This document shows positions 8,517-17,454 of a DNA stretch of 64,000 nucleotides, in pieces; positions within the stretch are counted from its first letter, which is position 1, and each line of letters starts with the position of its first letter. Origin of the DNA: Kitasatospora mediocidica KCTC 9733 (lineage in GTDB: Bacteria; Actinomycetota; Actinomycetes; Streptomycetales; Streptomycetaceae); NCBI RefSeq assembly GCF_000744225.1, contig NZ_JQLN01000006.1, forward strand, positions 620,001 to 684,000, read 5' to 3'. The notes beneath the pieces were generated by a model, which worked only from the letters and a program-made list of their open reading frames with translations, was not told where the DNA came from and did not search any database. Made by a program: the position numbers and the translations under genes.

Positions 8517-8563
8517 GTGACGGGCGTCACGTTTGCGTTCATAGAGTTCACGGCTGAGTTCAC
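8517..8563. promoter_or_regulatory. dctA/sensor divergent control region: palindrome and direct repeats
   Basis: GTGACG-GG-CGTCAC (8517-8530) is a perfect palindrome that fits the half-site spacing of Crp-like regulators. It is followed by two direct copies of GAGTTCAC at 8544-8551 and 8556-8563 (12-bp period), with a related GTTCA at 8537. Direct repeats of this kind commonly bind CitB/DcuR-type response regulators; the assignment is inference. Confidence 0.5.
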
Positions 8564-8584
8564 CGCAGAGGCACACTGTCCGAC

Positions 8585-10213
8585 ATGCCCATCCGCCCAC
8601 CCTCGCCACCGGGCCGGCTGCCGCGCAGCCTGGCCGGGCAGCTGTTCGCCGTCCAGATCGTGATCGTCGCCGTCGTCGTCGCCGGCAGCGTGATCCTGGC
8701 GTATCTGACGGTCGCCGCGCGTGCCCGTGACGCAGCCTTCGGCCAGGTCTCCGCCACCGCCCACGCGGTCGCGGATTCCCCCACCGTCCGGCAGGCGGCC
8801 ACGGAGCCGGACCCCACCGAGGTGCTCCAGCCCTACGCGCAGCGGGTGTGCGCGGACGCGGGCGTCGCCTTCGTCACGGTGATGAACACGCACGGCGTGC
8901 GCTGGACCCATCCCGACCCGACGCAGATCGGCCGGCCCTTCCTCGGCCATATCGAGCAGGCGTTGGCGGGCGGGACCGTCAGGGAGACCTACACCGGCAC
9001 CCTCGGCCCGTCGGTGCGGGTGGTCGTCCCGGTCCAGGACGACCGGGGGCGGGTCATCGCCCTGGTCAGTGTCGGCATCAGAGTGCAGTCGATCAGCCGG
9101 CAACTGAACGGCCCGCTGCTCGTACTGGCCGGGGTCGCGCTGGCCGCGCTCGCGGTCGGCGGCCTCGGTACCTACCTGGCCAACGCGCGGCTGCGCCGAC
9201 ACACCCACGGCATGGGCGCAGACGAGCTGAGCCACCTCTACGACTACCACCAGGCGACGCTGCACTCGGTCCGGGAGGGCCTGATCCTGCTCGACCGCGC
9301 GGGCACGGTGGTGCTCTGCAACGATGCGGCCCGCGAACTGCTCGACCTCGAAGGCCCTGCGGAGGGAAGGAAGTTCGCTGAACTCGCGCTGCCCGAAGCG
9401 CTGACCCGGTCGGTGCTGGGCGCCGATCCGGCCCACGACGAGCTGCACCTCACGGCGGACCGGGTGGTGGTGCTGAACACCTCGGCGATCGGCCCGGGCC
9501 CCACCCTCGGTACCGTTGTCACTCTGCGCGACCACACCGAACTCCAGTTGCTGAACGGCGAGTTGGACTCAGTCCGGGGCTTCTCCGAGGCGCTCGGCGC
9601 GCAGGCCCACGAGGCCGCGAACCGGCTGCACGCCGTGGTCGTGCTGGTGGAACTCGGGCGGTACGGTGAGGCCGTGCAGTTGGCCACCTCCGAACTCGAA
9701 CTTGCCCAACGCCTCACCGACCGAGTGGTGAGCGCTGTCAGCGAACCGGTGCTGGCCGCGCTGTTGCTCGGCAAGACCGCCGAAGCGGCAGAGCGCGGAG
9801 TGGAGTTGACGCTCACCGAGGACAGTCGCATCGACGACGGTGTACTGCCTCCCGAGCTGCCCGCCCGCGACCTGTTGACGATACTCGGCAACCTGATCGA
9901 CAACGCCGTGGACGCCGCGATCGCCAACTCCGCCGCGCACCCGGGACCCCCCGAGGTGGTGGTGACCGCGCGGATCGACGCAGGCCGACTGCTGCTGAGG
10001 GTCGCCGACACCGGAGCCGGAATCGAGCCGGGCGAGGTCGACGAGGTGTTCCGGCGCGGCTGGTCCACCAAGGAGGAGCGCGGGCACGGTCTCGGCCTCG
10101 CCCTGGTCGCCCAGGCGGCCCGCCGCAACGGCGGCGCCGTGGAGGTCGGACGCGAGCGGGGCGCCGTACTGACGGTCCGGCTCCCCCTCCAGCGGTCGGC
10201 GGCCGTGCAGTGA
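8585..10213 (+). CDS. DcuS/CitA-type sensor histidine kinase
   Basis: 542 aa. Order of parts: a membrane helix (about 20-42), an extracytoplasmic PAS-like sensor (about 45-175, with the family-typical stretch RWTHPDPTQIGRPF), a second helix (about 178-198), and a cytoplasmic PAS (about 218-310). Next is a short DHp helix with AQAHEAANRLH (phospho-His) and an HATPase domain. That domain has the N-box NLIDNAVDAA, the DTGAGI motif and GHGLGLAL. The extracytoplasmic motif places it among citrate/C4-dicarboxylate sensors. It overlaps its response regulator by 4 bp and is divergent from dctA, so it should control uptake of dicarboxylates. Confidence 0.93.
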   Translation: MPIRPPSPPGRLPRSLAGQLFAVQIVIVAVVVAGSVILAYLTVAARARDAAFGQVSATAHAVADSPTVRQAATEPDPTEVLQPYAQRVCADAGVAFVTVMNTHGVRWTHPDPTQIGRPFLGHIEQALAGGTVRETYTGTLGPSVRVVVPVQDDRGRVIALVSVGIRVQSISRQLNGPLLVLAGVALAALAVGGLGTYLANARLRRHTHGMGADELSHLYDYHQATLHSVREGLILLDRAGTVVLCNDAARELLDLEGPAEGRKFAELALPEALTRSVLGADPAHDELHLTADRVVVLNTSAIGPGPTLGTVVTLRDHTELQLLNGELDSVRGFSEALGAQAHEAANRLHAVVVLVELGRYGEAVQLATSELELAQRLTDRVVSAVSEPVLAALLLGKTAEAAERGVELTLTEDSRIDDGVLPPELPARDLLTILGNLIDNAVDAAIANSAAHPGPPEVVVTARIDAGRLLLRVADTGAGIEPGEVDEVFRRGWSTKEERGHGLGLALVAQAARRNGGAVEVGRERGAVLTVRLPLQRSAAVQ

Positions 10214-10926
10214 CCCGGGCCGCGACGATCGACGTGCTGGTGGTCGAGGACGACCCGGTGGCGGCCGAGGCGCACGCGCTGCACGTCAGCCGCGCGCCCG
10301 GCTTCCGGACCGTCGGCACAGCGCACTCGGCCACCCAGGCGCTGCGCTTCCTGGAGAACGCCCGGGCCGCGGGCCGCCCGGTGGACCTCACGCTGCTCGA
10401 TCTCCACCTGCCTGACGGCCACGGCCTCCAACTCTGCCGCACCCTGCGGGCCGCCGGGCACGGCACCGACATCATCGCCGTCACCTCGGCGCGCGAGCTG
10501 ACGACGGTCCGCCAGGCGGTCTCGGCGGGCGTGGTGCAGTACCTGCTCAAGCCGTTCGCGGCCGCCACCCTGCACGAGCGCCTGGACCGCTACGCCCGCT
10601 ACCGCGCGTCGCTGGCCCGGACGGGTGAGGCCACCGGGCAGGACGAGGTGGACCAGGCCTTCGCCGTGCTGCGGACCTCCGAGCGCAGCACCCTTCCGAA
10701 GGGCCTCAGCGCACCCACCCTGGAGGCCGTCGCCACGGTGTTGCAGCACGCGGACGGCAGCCTGTCGGCTGCCGCCGCCGGCGTGCGGGCGGGTGTCTCG
10801 CGGATCACCGCGAGACGCTACCTGGAACACCTGGTGGACACCGGCCTGGCCGTCCGCGAACCACGCTACGGGCAGGTCGGGCGACCCGAACTATGCTACC
10901 GGGCACGGAATATGAGCGGCAGCTAA
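10210..10926 (+). CDS. CitB/DcuR-type response regulator
   Basis: 238 aa. The receiver domain (about 8-125) contains VVEDDP, the phospho-acceptor in TLLDLHLPDG and the conserved Lys in YLLKPF. The C-terminal domain (about 160-235) is a winged HTH (LSAAAAGVRAGVSRITARRYLEHLVDTG). It starts with a GTG inside the stop of the kinase gene, so the two are translationally coupled. The likely target is the dctA control region. Its 3' end lies 13 bp from the 3' end of the convergent LacI gene. Confidence 0.92.
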   Translation: MTRAATIDVLVVEDDPVAAEAHALHVSRAPGFRTVGTAHSATQALRFLENARAAGRPVDLTLLDLHLPDGHGLQLCRTLRAAGHGTDIIAVTSARELTTVRQAVSAGVVQYLLKPFAAATLHERLDRYARYRASLARTGEATGQDEVDQAFAVLRTSERSTLPKGLSAPTLEAVATVLQHADGSLSAAAAGVRAGVSRITARRYLEHLVDTGLAVREPRYGQVGRPELCYRARNMSGS

Positions 10927-10939
10927 GCTCTGCGCGGGG

Positions 10940-11959
10940 TCAGGCCGATTCCCGGACCATCAGGCGGCACGGCACCGTGTGGGTGCCGGGGTCCGGCCGG
11001 GCGTCGATTGCTTCCAGCAGCCGCAGGGCCGCGATACGGCCGATTTCGACCAGGTCGACATCGACCGTGGTCAGCGGTGGGCGGCTGGCGAGTGCCATGG
11101 TGTCCCAGTTGTCGTAGCCGATCACGGCGACGTCCTCCGGTACGCGGACTCCGCGCTCGCGCAGAGCGTCCGTGACGCCTCGGGCGATCTGGTCGTTGCC
11201 GCAGAAGAAGGCGTCGGTGTCCGGGTCGGAACGCAGCACCGAGTCGGTGGCCCGGCGCCCCCATGCCTCGCTCCAGTCGCCGTAGTGCACCCGGCCGGTC
11301 GACAGGGGGAGGGACGATTCGCTCAGCAGTGACTCGGTGTGGCGGGCGCGGTCCTGTGCCGCGGCGTGGTGGGCCGGTCCGGTGACGTGCGCGATGCGGG
11401 TGCGCCCGCCGCCCAGCAGGTGTTCGACCGCCAGGCGGCAGCCGCCCTTCTCGTCGCTGATCACCGAGATGTCGCGGGGGCCGGTGGACGGGGAAAGGGC
11501 GTAGACCACCGGTACGTCCTGCACGTCTTCCAGCGGGGGCCTCGGGTCGGTGCGGCGACCCGTGACGATGATGCCGTCCACCCGGCGGTCCATCAGGTTC
11601 CGCAGGTGATGCTGCTCCCGGATCGCGTCCCCCCGGGTGTCGCACAGGAGTACGGATATCCGGCCCGCTCCGAGTGCGTCCTCCGCGCCGAGCAGGACCG
11701 GCGTGCTGAATCGACCGATGCCGTCCGTGGTCATCAGGCCCACGGTCCAACTGCGTCCGCTGTGCAGGCTCTGCGCCTGTTGATTCGGACGGAAGTCCAG
11801 TGCCTGAACCGCGGCCATCACCCGCTGCCGCGTCTCCGGGCGCATCCGGCCGCTGCCGCTGAGCGCCTTCGACGCCGTACCGACGCTCACCCCGGCCAGG
11901 GCGGCGACGTCTGTGAGCCTGGCTCTCGCCACGACGGCCGGGCGGACGTTCTCGGACAC
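10940..11959 (-). CDS. LacI-family repressor of the GH127 locus
   Basis: 339 aa. The N-terminal HTH and hinge helix read RLTDVAALAGVSVGTASKALSGSGRMRPETRQRV (given here only as its motif; residues about 14-60). The periplasmic-binding-protein-like core includes DAFFCGNDQIARGV and VAVIGYDNWD. It is divergent from the GH127/ABC operon and is its probable sugar-responsive repressor. Two related 18-bp elements, at 11961 (against its own start) and 12096 (against the operon promoter), are candidate sites and would give autoregulation. Confidence 0.92.
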   Translation of the reverse strand: MSENVRPAVVARARLTDVAALAGVSVGTASKALSGSGRMRPETRQRVMAAVQALDFRPNQQAQSLHSGRSWTVGLMTTDGIGRFSTPVLLGAEDALGAGRISVLLCDTRGDAIREQHHLRNLMDRRVDGIIVTGRRTDPRPPLEDVQDVPVVYALSPSTGPRDISVISDEKGGCRLAVEHLLGGGRTRIAHVTGPAHHAAAQDRARHTESLLSESSLPLSTGRVHYGDWSEAWGRRATDSVLRSDPDTDAFFCGNDQIARGVTDALRERGVRVPEDVAVIGYDNWDTMALASRPPLTTVDVDLVEIGRIAALRLLEAIDARPDPGTHTVPCRLMVRESA

Positions 11960-11960
11960 G

Positions 11961-12113
11961 GGGAAACCCTTTGCTCAGCTTCGACGGCAGGCCCCATGGT
12001 GCCACAACAGCGAGGTAATAGCGCCTTGTTGCACGCCAAAATGCTTCGATGTCAGCACTCTTGACGCCCTGGTTGGTTGCGCCTACGTTTCCGGCTGGAA
12101 AAGGTTTGCGCAG
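11961..12113. promoter_or_regulatory. GH127 operon promoter and paired operator-like elements
   Basis: The promoter is TTGACG (12061-12066), a 17-bp spacer, and TACGTT (12084-12089). Just downstream is TGGAAAAGGTTTGCGCAG (12096-12113). A related element, GGGAAACCCTTTGCTCAG (11961-11978), sits immediately before the LacI start. The two agree at GGAAA, TTTGC and CAG with the same spacing (13 of 18 positions). The second would overlap the transcription start and so suits a repressor. Confidence 0.5.
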
Positions 12114-12184
12114 ATGCCGACGTAGCTGTTCCCCGTCTGCGTTGTCCGCCCCCGTGCCCACCCGGCGTTGATCCTGGGAGGATC

Positions 12185-14179
12185 ATGTCCCGCAGCACCT
12201 CCACCCCCGCCACCCCCTCCACGCCCGGTCCGGTCCGGCTCGGTGCCCGGGCCCGGACCGCGCAGCGGCCGACCGTCGATCCGGTCGTGAGCGGGGGCTT
12301 CTGGTACGACCGGCGCCGGACGATCGCCCGCGTGTCCATCCCCCAGGGCCCCGGCCTGCTGGAGTCGGCCGGCAATCTTCACGACCTGCGGCTGGCGGCC
12401 GGCGCCGCCGACGGCCCGTTCCGTGGCGACTACCCCTTCATGGACTCCGACGTCTACAAGTGGCTGGAGGCCGCCTCCTGGCAGCTCGCCCAGGCCCCTG
12501 ACGGCGAGCGCGATGCCGCCGCGGAGGCATCCCTGGCCGAGCACGTGGAGAAGATCATCGCCTTGGTGGCGGACGCCCAGCAGTCGGACGGCTACCTCAA
12601 CAGCTGGTTCCAGTCAGGGAGGGGCAAGGGTCCGTATGTGGACCTGCGCTGGGGTCATGAGCTGTACTGTGCCGGTCACTTGATCCAGGCGGCCGTCGCC
12701 CGTCACCGAGCCACCGGCGACGACAGCCTGCTGCGGGTGGCCCGCCGGTTCGCCGACCACATCGACGCCACGTTCGGCACCCCGGACAGCGGGAAGCCCG
12801 TCGACGGCATCGACGGCCACCCCGAGGTGGAGACCGCGCTCGTCGAGCTGTACCGGGAGACCGGTGAGCGGCGCTACCTGGACCTGGCCGGGTACTTCGT
12901 GGACCGCTTCGGTCACGGACGGCTCGGGGGAGAGGCGTACTGCCAGGACCGGGTTCCGCTGCGCCGGGCGGACAACGTGGAGGGCCACGCCGTCCGCCAG
13001 CTCTACCTGCTGGCAGCGGCCGCAGACCTGGCCGCCGAGACGGGAGACGACGAACTGGGCTCCGCCGCAGCCAGGTTGTGGCACGCCATGGTCGCCACCA
13101 AGACCTACCTGACCGGCGGCGTCGGCGCCCACCACGACGAGGAGGACTTCGGCGATCCCTACGAGATGCCCAACGAACGGGCCTACTGCGAGACCTGTGC
13201 CGCCATCGCCTCCATCCAATTCAGTTGGCGCATGGCCTTGTTGACGGGGCAGGCCCGCTACGGTGACCTGATCGAACGGACCCTCTTCAACGGCTTCCTG
13301 GCGGGCATGTCGCTCGACGGGGAGCGCTGGCTGTACGTCAATCCGCTGCAGGTGCGCGACGGCCACACCGACACGGGAGGCGACCAGTCCACCCGCCGTA
13401 CCCGCTGGTTCCGCTGCGCCTGCTGCCCGCCGAACGTCATGCGGCTCCTGGCCAGCCTGGAGCACTACGTGTCCGCGTCCGACGGGTCCGGCCTTCACTT
13501 GCACCAGTACCTCTCGGGACGCTACCGAGGGGAGACGGGTCGAGGGCTGCCCATTGTTGTGAGCGTTAACACGGACTATCCGTGGCAGGGCCGCATCACG
13601 GTGACAGTCCAGGAGAGTCCGGATGTGCCCTGGACACTGTCTCTGCGCGTACCGCAGTGGTGCCGCGACTACACGCTCAGCGTCGACGGCGTTCCCGCCC
13701 GCACCCCGGACGAGGTGGACGCGCAGGACGGCTGGCTGCGGGTGGAGCGCGTCTGGACCGCCGGGGACACCCTCGTGCTGGAGCTGGACCTGCCAGTGCG
13801 CCTGGTCGAGGCCGACCCGCGGGTGGACGCCGTCCGCGGCTGCGTCGCGATCGAACGCGGCCCGCTGGTCTACTGCGTCGAGCAGGTGGACCACCCGGGC
13901 GGCGGCCTGGACGACGTCGTCCTCGACACCAGCCGCCCGCTGTCCGCCAAGGACCGTCCCGACCTGCTCGGCGGTGTCGTCACGGTGCTCGGCGCCGGCT
14001 ACCGGCGCCGGCCCGTCCCGTCCGGCTGGTGGCCCTACCAGGACCGGGCGGACGCGGCGGACGGCGACCCCGCGTCAGCCGTCGGCAGGGGCGAGCCGGT
14101 GGAGCTCACCGCGGTCCCGTACTACGCCTGGGCCAACCGCGAGGACGGCGGCATGCGCGTCTGGCTTCCCACCGACTGA
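12185..14179 (+). CDS. GH127 beta-L-arabinofuranosidase
   Basis: 664 aa, the usual size for the family. It shows the alpha/alpha-barrel motifs of GH127 (former DUF1680), such as FMDSDVYKWLEAASW and the region GGVGAHHDEEDFGDPYE. The zinc and catalytic set is complete: YCETC supplies the Glu and first Cys, and CACCPPN supplies the paired Cys, one of which is the nucleophile in this family. There is no signal peptide, so it acts in the cytoplasm on imported beta-arabino-oligosaccharides, consistent with the ABC importer downstream. ATG 12185 follows GGGAGGATC. An operator-like 14-mer lies inside the gene at 13558. Confidence 0.92.
   Translation: MSRSTSTPATPSTPGPVRLGARARTAQRPTVDPVVSGGFWYDRRRTIARVSIPQGPGLLESAGNLHDLRLAAGAADGPFRGDYPFMDSDVYKWLEAASWQLAQAPDGERDAAAEASLAEHVEKIIALVADAQQSDGYLNSWFQSGRGKGPYVDLRWGHELYCAGHLIQAAVARHRATGDDSLLRVARRFADHIDATFGTPDSGKPVDGIDGHPEVETALVELYRETGERRYLDLAGYFVDRFGHGRLGGEAYCQDRVPLRRADNVEGHAVRQLYLLAAAADLAAETGDDELGSAAARLWHAMVATKTYLTGGVGAHHDEEDFGDPYEMPNERAYCETCAAIASIQFSWRMALLTGQARYGDLIERTLFNGFLAGMSLDGERWLYVNPLQVRDGHTDTGGDQSTRRTRWFRCACCPPNVMRLLASLEHYVSASDGSGLHLHQYLSGRYRGETGRGLPIVVSVNTDYPWQGRITVTVQESPDVPWTLSLRVPQWCRDYTLSVDGVPARTPDEVDAQDGWLRVERVWTAGDTLVLELDLPVRLVEADPRVDAVRGCVAIERGPLVYCVEQVDHPGGGLDDVVLDTSRPLSAKDRPDLLGGVVTVLGAGYRRRPVPSGWWPYQDRADAADGDPASAVGRGEPVELTAVPYYAWANREDGGMRVWLPTD
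13558..13571. promoter_or_regulatory. Intragenic copy of the TGTGAGCGTTAACA motif
   Basis: Exact 14-bp match to the elements at 56176 and 58821, lying within the GH127 coding sequence. The codons across it (GTT, GTG, AGC, GTT, AAC) use unusual A/T third positions for this gene. Confidence 0.5.
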
Positions 14180-14276
14180 ATCCCCGCTCAGGACGCACCC
14201 CCCCGCCTCCGAGGCATCCGCACCTCTCGGCACCGTCCCCACCGCAGCGTCCCCACCCCCGAACGAGGTCATTCCC

Positions 14277-15524
14277 ATGAGACAGACCCGGCGCACCGCG
14301 ATCGCAACCGTCCTCCTCACCGCCACCGCGCTCGCCTCCGCGACCGCTTGTTCCAGCGGCTCCACCGCCCAGGGATCCTCCGACCAGGGCACCTTCACCT
14401 TCTGGGACCCGTATCCGCAGTTCGACGCCTCCTCCGACTGGGGCAAGCGCGTCGCCTCGTGCGGCACCCCGGCCGGTGTCACCGTCAAGCGCACCGCCCT
14501 GGACACCACCGACCTCGGCAACAAGGCCCTGCTCGCCGCTCAGCAGGGCGATTCGCCCGACGTCATGCTGGTGGACAACCCCGTGGTCTCCACGCTGGTG
14601 GAGGCCGGGATCCTCACCAAGATGAGCGATCTGGGCGTGGACACCTCGTCCGTCCAGCAGAACATCATCGGCGCGGGCACCATCGACGGCGCCGCCTACG
14701 GACTCCCGATCGGTGCGAACACGCTGGCCCTCTACTACAACAAGTCGGTCCTGGACGCCGCCGGCGTCGACCCCGCCTCCGTCACGAACTGGGACTCCCT
14801 CAACGCCGCGCTGGCCAAGGTCAAGGCGGCCGGCAAGAAGGGCATCACCTTCTCCGCGATCGGCACGGAGGAGGGCAGCTTCCAGTTCCTGCCCTGGTTC
14901 TGGGGCGCCGGCGGTGACCTCACCCACCTCAACGGCTCCGGGGGCGTGGACGCCCTCTCGCTGTGGAAGGGCTGGGTCGCCGACGGCTACGCACCCAACG
15001 ACGTGCTGAGCAACACCCAGACCACCAGCTGGCAGGAGTTCGCCACCGGCCAGTACGCCTTCGGCGAGAACGGCACCTGGCAGCTGGCCAACGCGGCGAA
15101 GGCCGGCTTCCCCTACGGCGTCATCACCATCCCCGCCAAGGACGGCGGGCCGGCGCCCGCTCCCACCGGCGGAGAGTTCGTCACCGTTCCGGTGCAGAAG
15201 GACACCGCCCGCTACGCCGTCACCAAGCAGATCGTCTCCTGTCTGACCAATGCGGCCAACCTGCTCGGCACCGACACCGCGCTGTCCTACATCGCCCCCA
15301 CCCAGGCCGTGCAGGCCCAGCAGACCCGGGCCGACTCCGCCCTCACACCGTGGGTCAGCGCCGTGGCCGCCGCCCGGGGCCGAACCAGCAACGGCCTCGG
15401 CGTCAAGTATCCGGTGATCTCGCAGCAGATGTGGACGGCCGTGCAGGGCGCCCTGTCCGGAAGCCAGGGCCCGCAGGCGGCCCTCGCCGCCGCGCAGAAC
15501 GCCGCCGCGAACCACCAGGGCTGA
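14277..15524 (+). CDS. ABC sugar importer, solute-binding lipoprotein
   Basis: 415 aa. A lipoprotein signal ends in ASATACSS (lipobox Cys about 25). The mature part is a family-1 extracellular binding protein: FTFWDPYPQF near the start, LALYYNKSVLDAAGVDP at the hinge, then WQEFATGQYAFGENGTW. It would capture an oligosaccharide outside the cell and pass it to the two permeases that follow. No ATPase is encoded nearby, as is usual in streptomycetes, where a shared MsiK-type ATPase serves such systems. The substrate is inferred from GH127 to be arabino-oligosaccharide. Confidence 0.9.
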   Translation: MRQTRRTAIATVLLTATALASATACSSGSTAQGSSDQGTFTFWDPYPQFDASSDWGKRVASCGTPAGVTVKRTALDTTDLGNKALLAAQQGDSPDVMLVDNPVVSTLVEAGILTKMSDLGVDTSSVQQNIIGAGTIDGAAYGLPIGANTLALYYNKSVLDAAGVDPASVTNWDSLNAALAKVKAAGKKGITFSAIGTEEGSFQFLPWFWGAGGDLTHLNGSGGVDALSLWKGWVADGYAPNDVLSNTQTTSWQEFATGQYAFGENGTWQLANAAKAGFPYGVITIPAKDGGPAPAPTGGEFVTVPVQKDTARYAVTKQIVSCLTNAANLLGTDTALSYIAPTQAVQAQQTRADSALTPWVSAVAAARGRTSNGLGVKYPVISQQMWTAVQGALSGSQGPQAALAAAQNAAANHQG

Positions 15525-15589
15525 CGCGGAGCCTCATCCCGGAACCACCGCGCGTCCTGGACGCCGCCAGTTGCTGCAAGGAGTTTTCC

Positions 15590-16564
15590 GTGACTCTCGC
15601 CCACACCGACCGCCCGCCGCGGTCACCGGCGGCGTTCAGGGCGACCCACCGAACCCGCGGCCCGCAGGCCGCCGTTCGGTGCCGGCGCCGACGCACCCAG
15701 CTGACCGCGTGGGCCTTCGTCGCCCCGCTGGTCGCCTACCTCGCCGCCTTCTACCTCTACCCCCTCTACCGGAACCTGGATCTGAGCCTGCGCCACTACA
15801 CCGTGCGCTCGTTCGTCGACGGCAACGCCCCGTTCTCGGGGTGGGCCAACTTCTCCCAGGTCCTGCACGACCCGACCTTCTGGCCCGCGCTGACCAACAC
15901 CGCGGTCTTCACCGTGGCTTCGCTCGCGTTCCAGTACACGATCGGCCTGGCCCTGGCCGTGTTCTTCAACCGGCGCTTCCGGCTGGCCGGCATCCTGCGG
16001 GCGCTGTTCCTCATCCCCTGGCTGCTGCCGCTGATCGTCTCCTCGTCGACCTGGGCGTGGATGCTCAACAGTGAATCAGGCATCGTCAACCACACGCTGA
16101 ACCTGGTGGGGATCGCCCCCGTCGACTGGCTCACCTCGCCGCGCTGGGCCCTGACCTCGGTCATCATCGCCAACATCTGGATCGGCGTCCCGTTCAACCT
16201 GGTCGTCCTCTACAGCGGCCTCCAGAACGTCCCCGCCGAACTGTACGAGGCGGCATCCCTCGACGGTGCCGGCGCCTGGCAGCAGTTCCGCCGTATCACC
16301 TTCCCGCTGCTGCGGCCGGTCTCCGCCATCACTCTTCTGTTGGGTCTCGTCTACACCCTCAAGGTCTTCGACCTGATCTGGATCATGACCAGAGGAGGTC
16401 CGGGAAACTCGTCGTCCACGCTCGCGACCTGGTCCTACAGACTCGGATTCGGCACTCTGCTGCCCCAGTTCGGCCCCGGAGCAGCGGTCGGGAACATCCT
16501 CATCCTCATCGCCCTGCTCTTCGGCCTGCTCTACATCCGCATCCAGAGGAGGCAGGAGGCATGA
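15590..16564 (+). CDS. ABC sugar importer permease (MalF-like)
   Basis: 324 aa with six predicted membrane helices after an Arg-rich cytoplasmic N-terminus. The EAA loop that contacts the ATPase reads YEAASLDGAGAWQQFRRITFPLLRP. The start is GTG 15590, with AAGGAG seven bases before it; the upstream frame runs into the binding-protein gene. It overlaps the next permease by 4 bp. Confidence 0.9.
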   Translation: MTLAHTDRPPRSPAAFRATHRTRGPQAAVRCRRRRTQLTAWAFVAPLVAYLAAFYLYPLYRNLDLSLRHYTVRSFVDGNAPFSGWANFSQVLHDPTFWPALTNTAVFTVASLAFQYTIGLALAVFFNRRFRLAGILRALFLIPWLLPLIVSSSTWAWMLNSESGIVNHTLNLVGIAPVDWLTSPRWALTSVIIANIWIGVPFNLVVLYSGLQNVPAELYEAASLDGAGAWQQFRRITFPLLRPVSAITLLLGLVYTLKVFDLIWIMTRGGPGNSSSTLATWSYRLGFGTLLPQFGPGAAVGNILILIALLFGLLYIRIQRRQEA

Positions 16565-17403
16565 CTCGCCCCCGCGCCGGCCGTCCCCGCGCCGGCCGTT
16601 CCCTTCGCACGACCGTGATCGGCGTCGGCCTCACCGCGCTCATGCTGTTCCCGGTGTACTGGATGATCAACGTGTCCCTCACCCCCCAGCAGGACATGCG
16701 CAAGTCCCCGCCGGACCTCTTCCCGCTCCACCCCACCTTCACCGGGTACCAGGCGGTCCTGCGCGATCAGTTGCCGTACCTCGCCACCAGCCTCCTCATC
16801 GGCGTCAGCACGGTCGTGGTGACGCTCGTGCTCTCCGCACCCGCCGCCTACGCCCTGGCCAAGCTGCGCCCCAGGGGCAGCGGATTCCTGGGGCTCTCGC
16901 TGCTGATCGCCCAGATGGTCCCGGGCATCGTCATGGCGATGGGCTTCTACGGCATCTTCCTCAACCTCGGCATCATGCACACCTGGTGGGGACTGGTCAT
17001 CGCCGACTCCACCCTCGCCGTCCCGTTCGGCGTGATGATCTTCACGGCGTTCATGTCGGGCATCCCCGACGAACTCACTGCGGCGGCCACCGTCGACGGT
17101 GCCGGTGCCTGGCGCACCTTCTGGTCCGTCGTCCTGCCCGTCAGCCGCAACGCGGTGGTCACCGTCTCGCTGTTCAGCTTCCTCTGGGCCTGGTCGGACT
17201 TCGTCTTCGCCAACACCCTCGACAGCGGCGGCGACCTCCAGCCGATCACCCTCGGCATCTACCGCTACATCGGGAACAACAACCAGGAGTGGAACTCGAT
17301 CATGGCCACCGCCGTCGTCGCCTCCATCCCGGCCGCCGTCCTGCTGGTCCTCGCGCAGCGTTACGTCGCCGCCGGCGTCACTGCCGGCGCTGTCAAGGAC
17401 TGA
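16561..17403 (+). CDS. ABC sugar importer permease (MalG-like)
   Basis: 280 aa with six predicted helices. The EAA loop reads TAAATVDGAGAWRTFWSVVLP. It starts inside the stop codon of the previous permease (ATGA), so the pair is translationally coupled and should form a heterodimeric channel. It is followed after 51 bp by the secreted hydrolase gene of the same locus. Confidence 0.9.
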   Translation: MTRPRAGRPRAGRSLRTTVIGVGLTALMLFPVYWMINVSLTPQQDMRKSPPDLFPLHPTFTGYQAVLRDQLPYLATSLLIGVSTVVVTLVLSAPAAYALAKLRPRGSGFLGLSLLIAQMVPGIVMAMGFYGIFLNLGIMHTWWGLVIADSTLAVPFGVMIFTAFMSGIPDELTAAATVDGAGAWRTFWSVVLPVSRNAVVTVSLFSFLWAWSDFVFANTLDSGGDLQPITLGIYRYIGNNNQEWNSIMATAVVASIPAAVLLVLAQRYVAAGVTAGAVKD

Positions 17404-17454
17404 CCTGGCGCCCGTTCCCCACCCGTCTCCCACCCAGTCAGGAGAACTCGCCCC

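Noticed and set aside
6989..9535. 848-codon minus-strand frame across dctA and the kinase
   Set aside because: It is antisense to the sensor kinase and out of frame with dctA; no motif or ribosome site.
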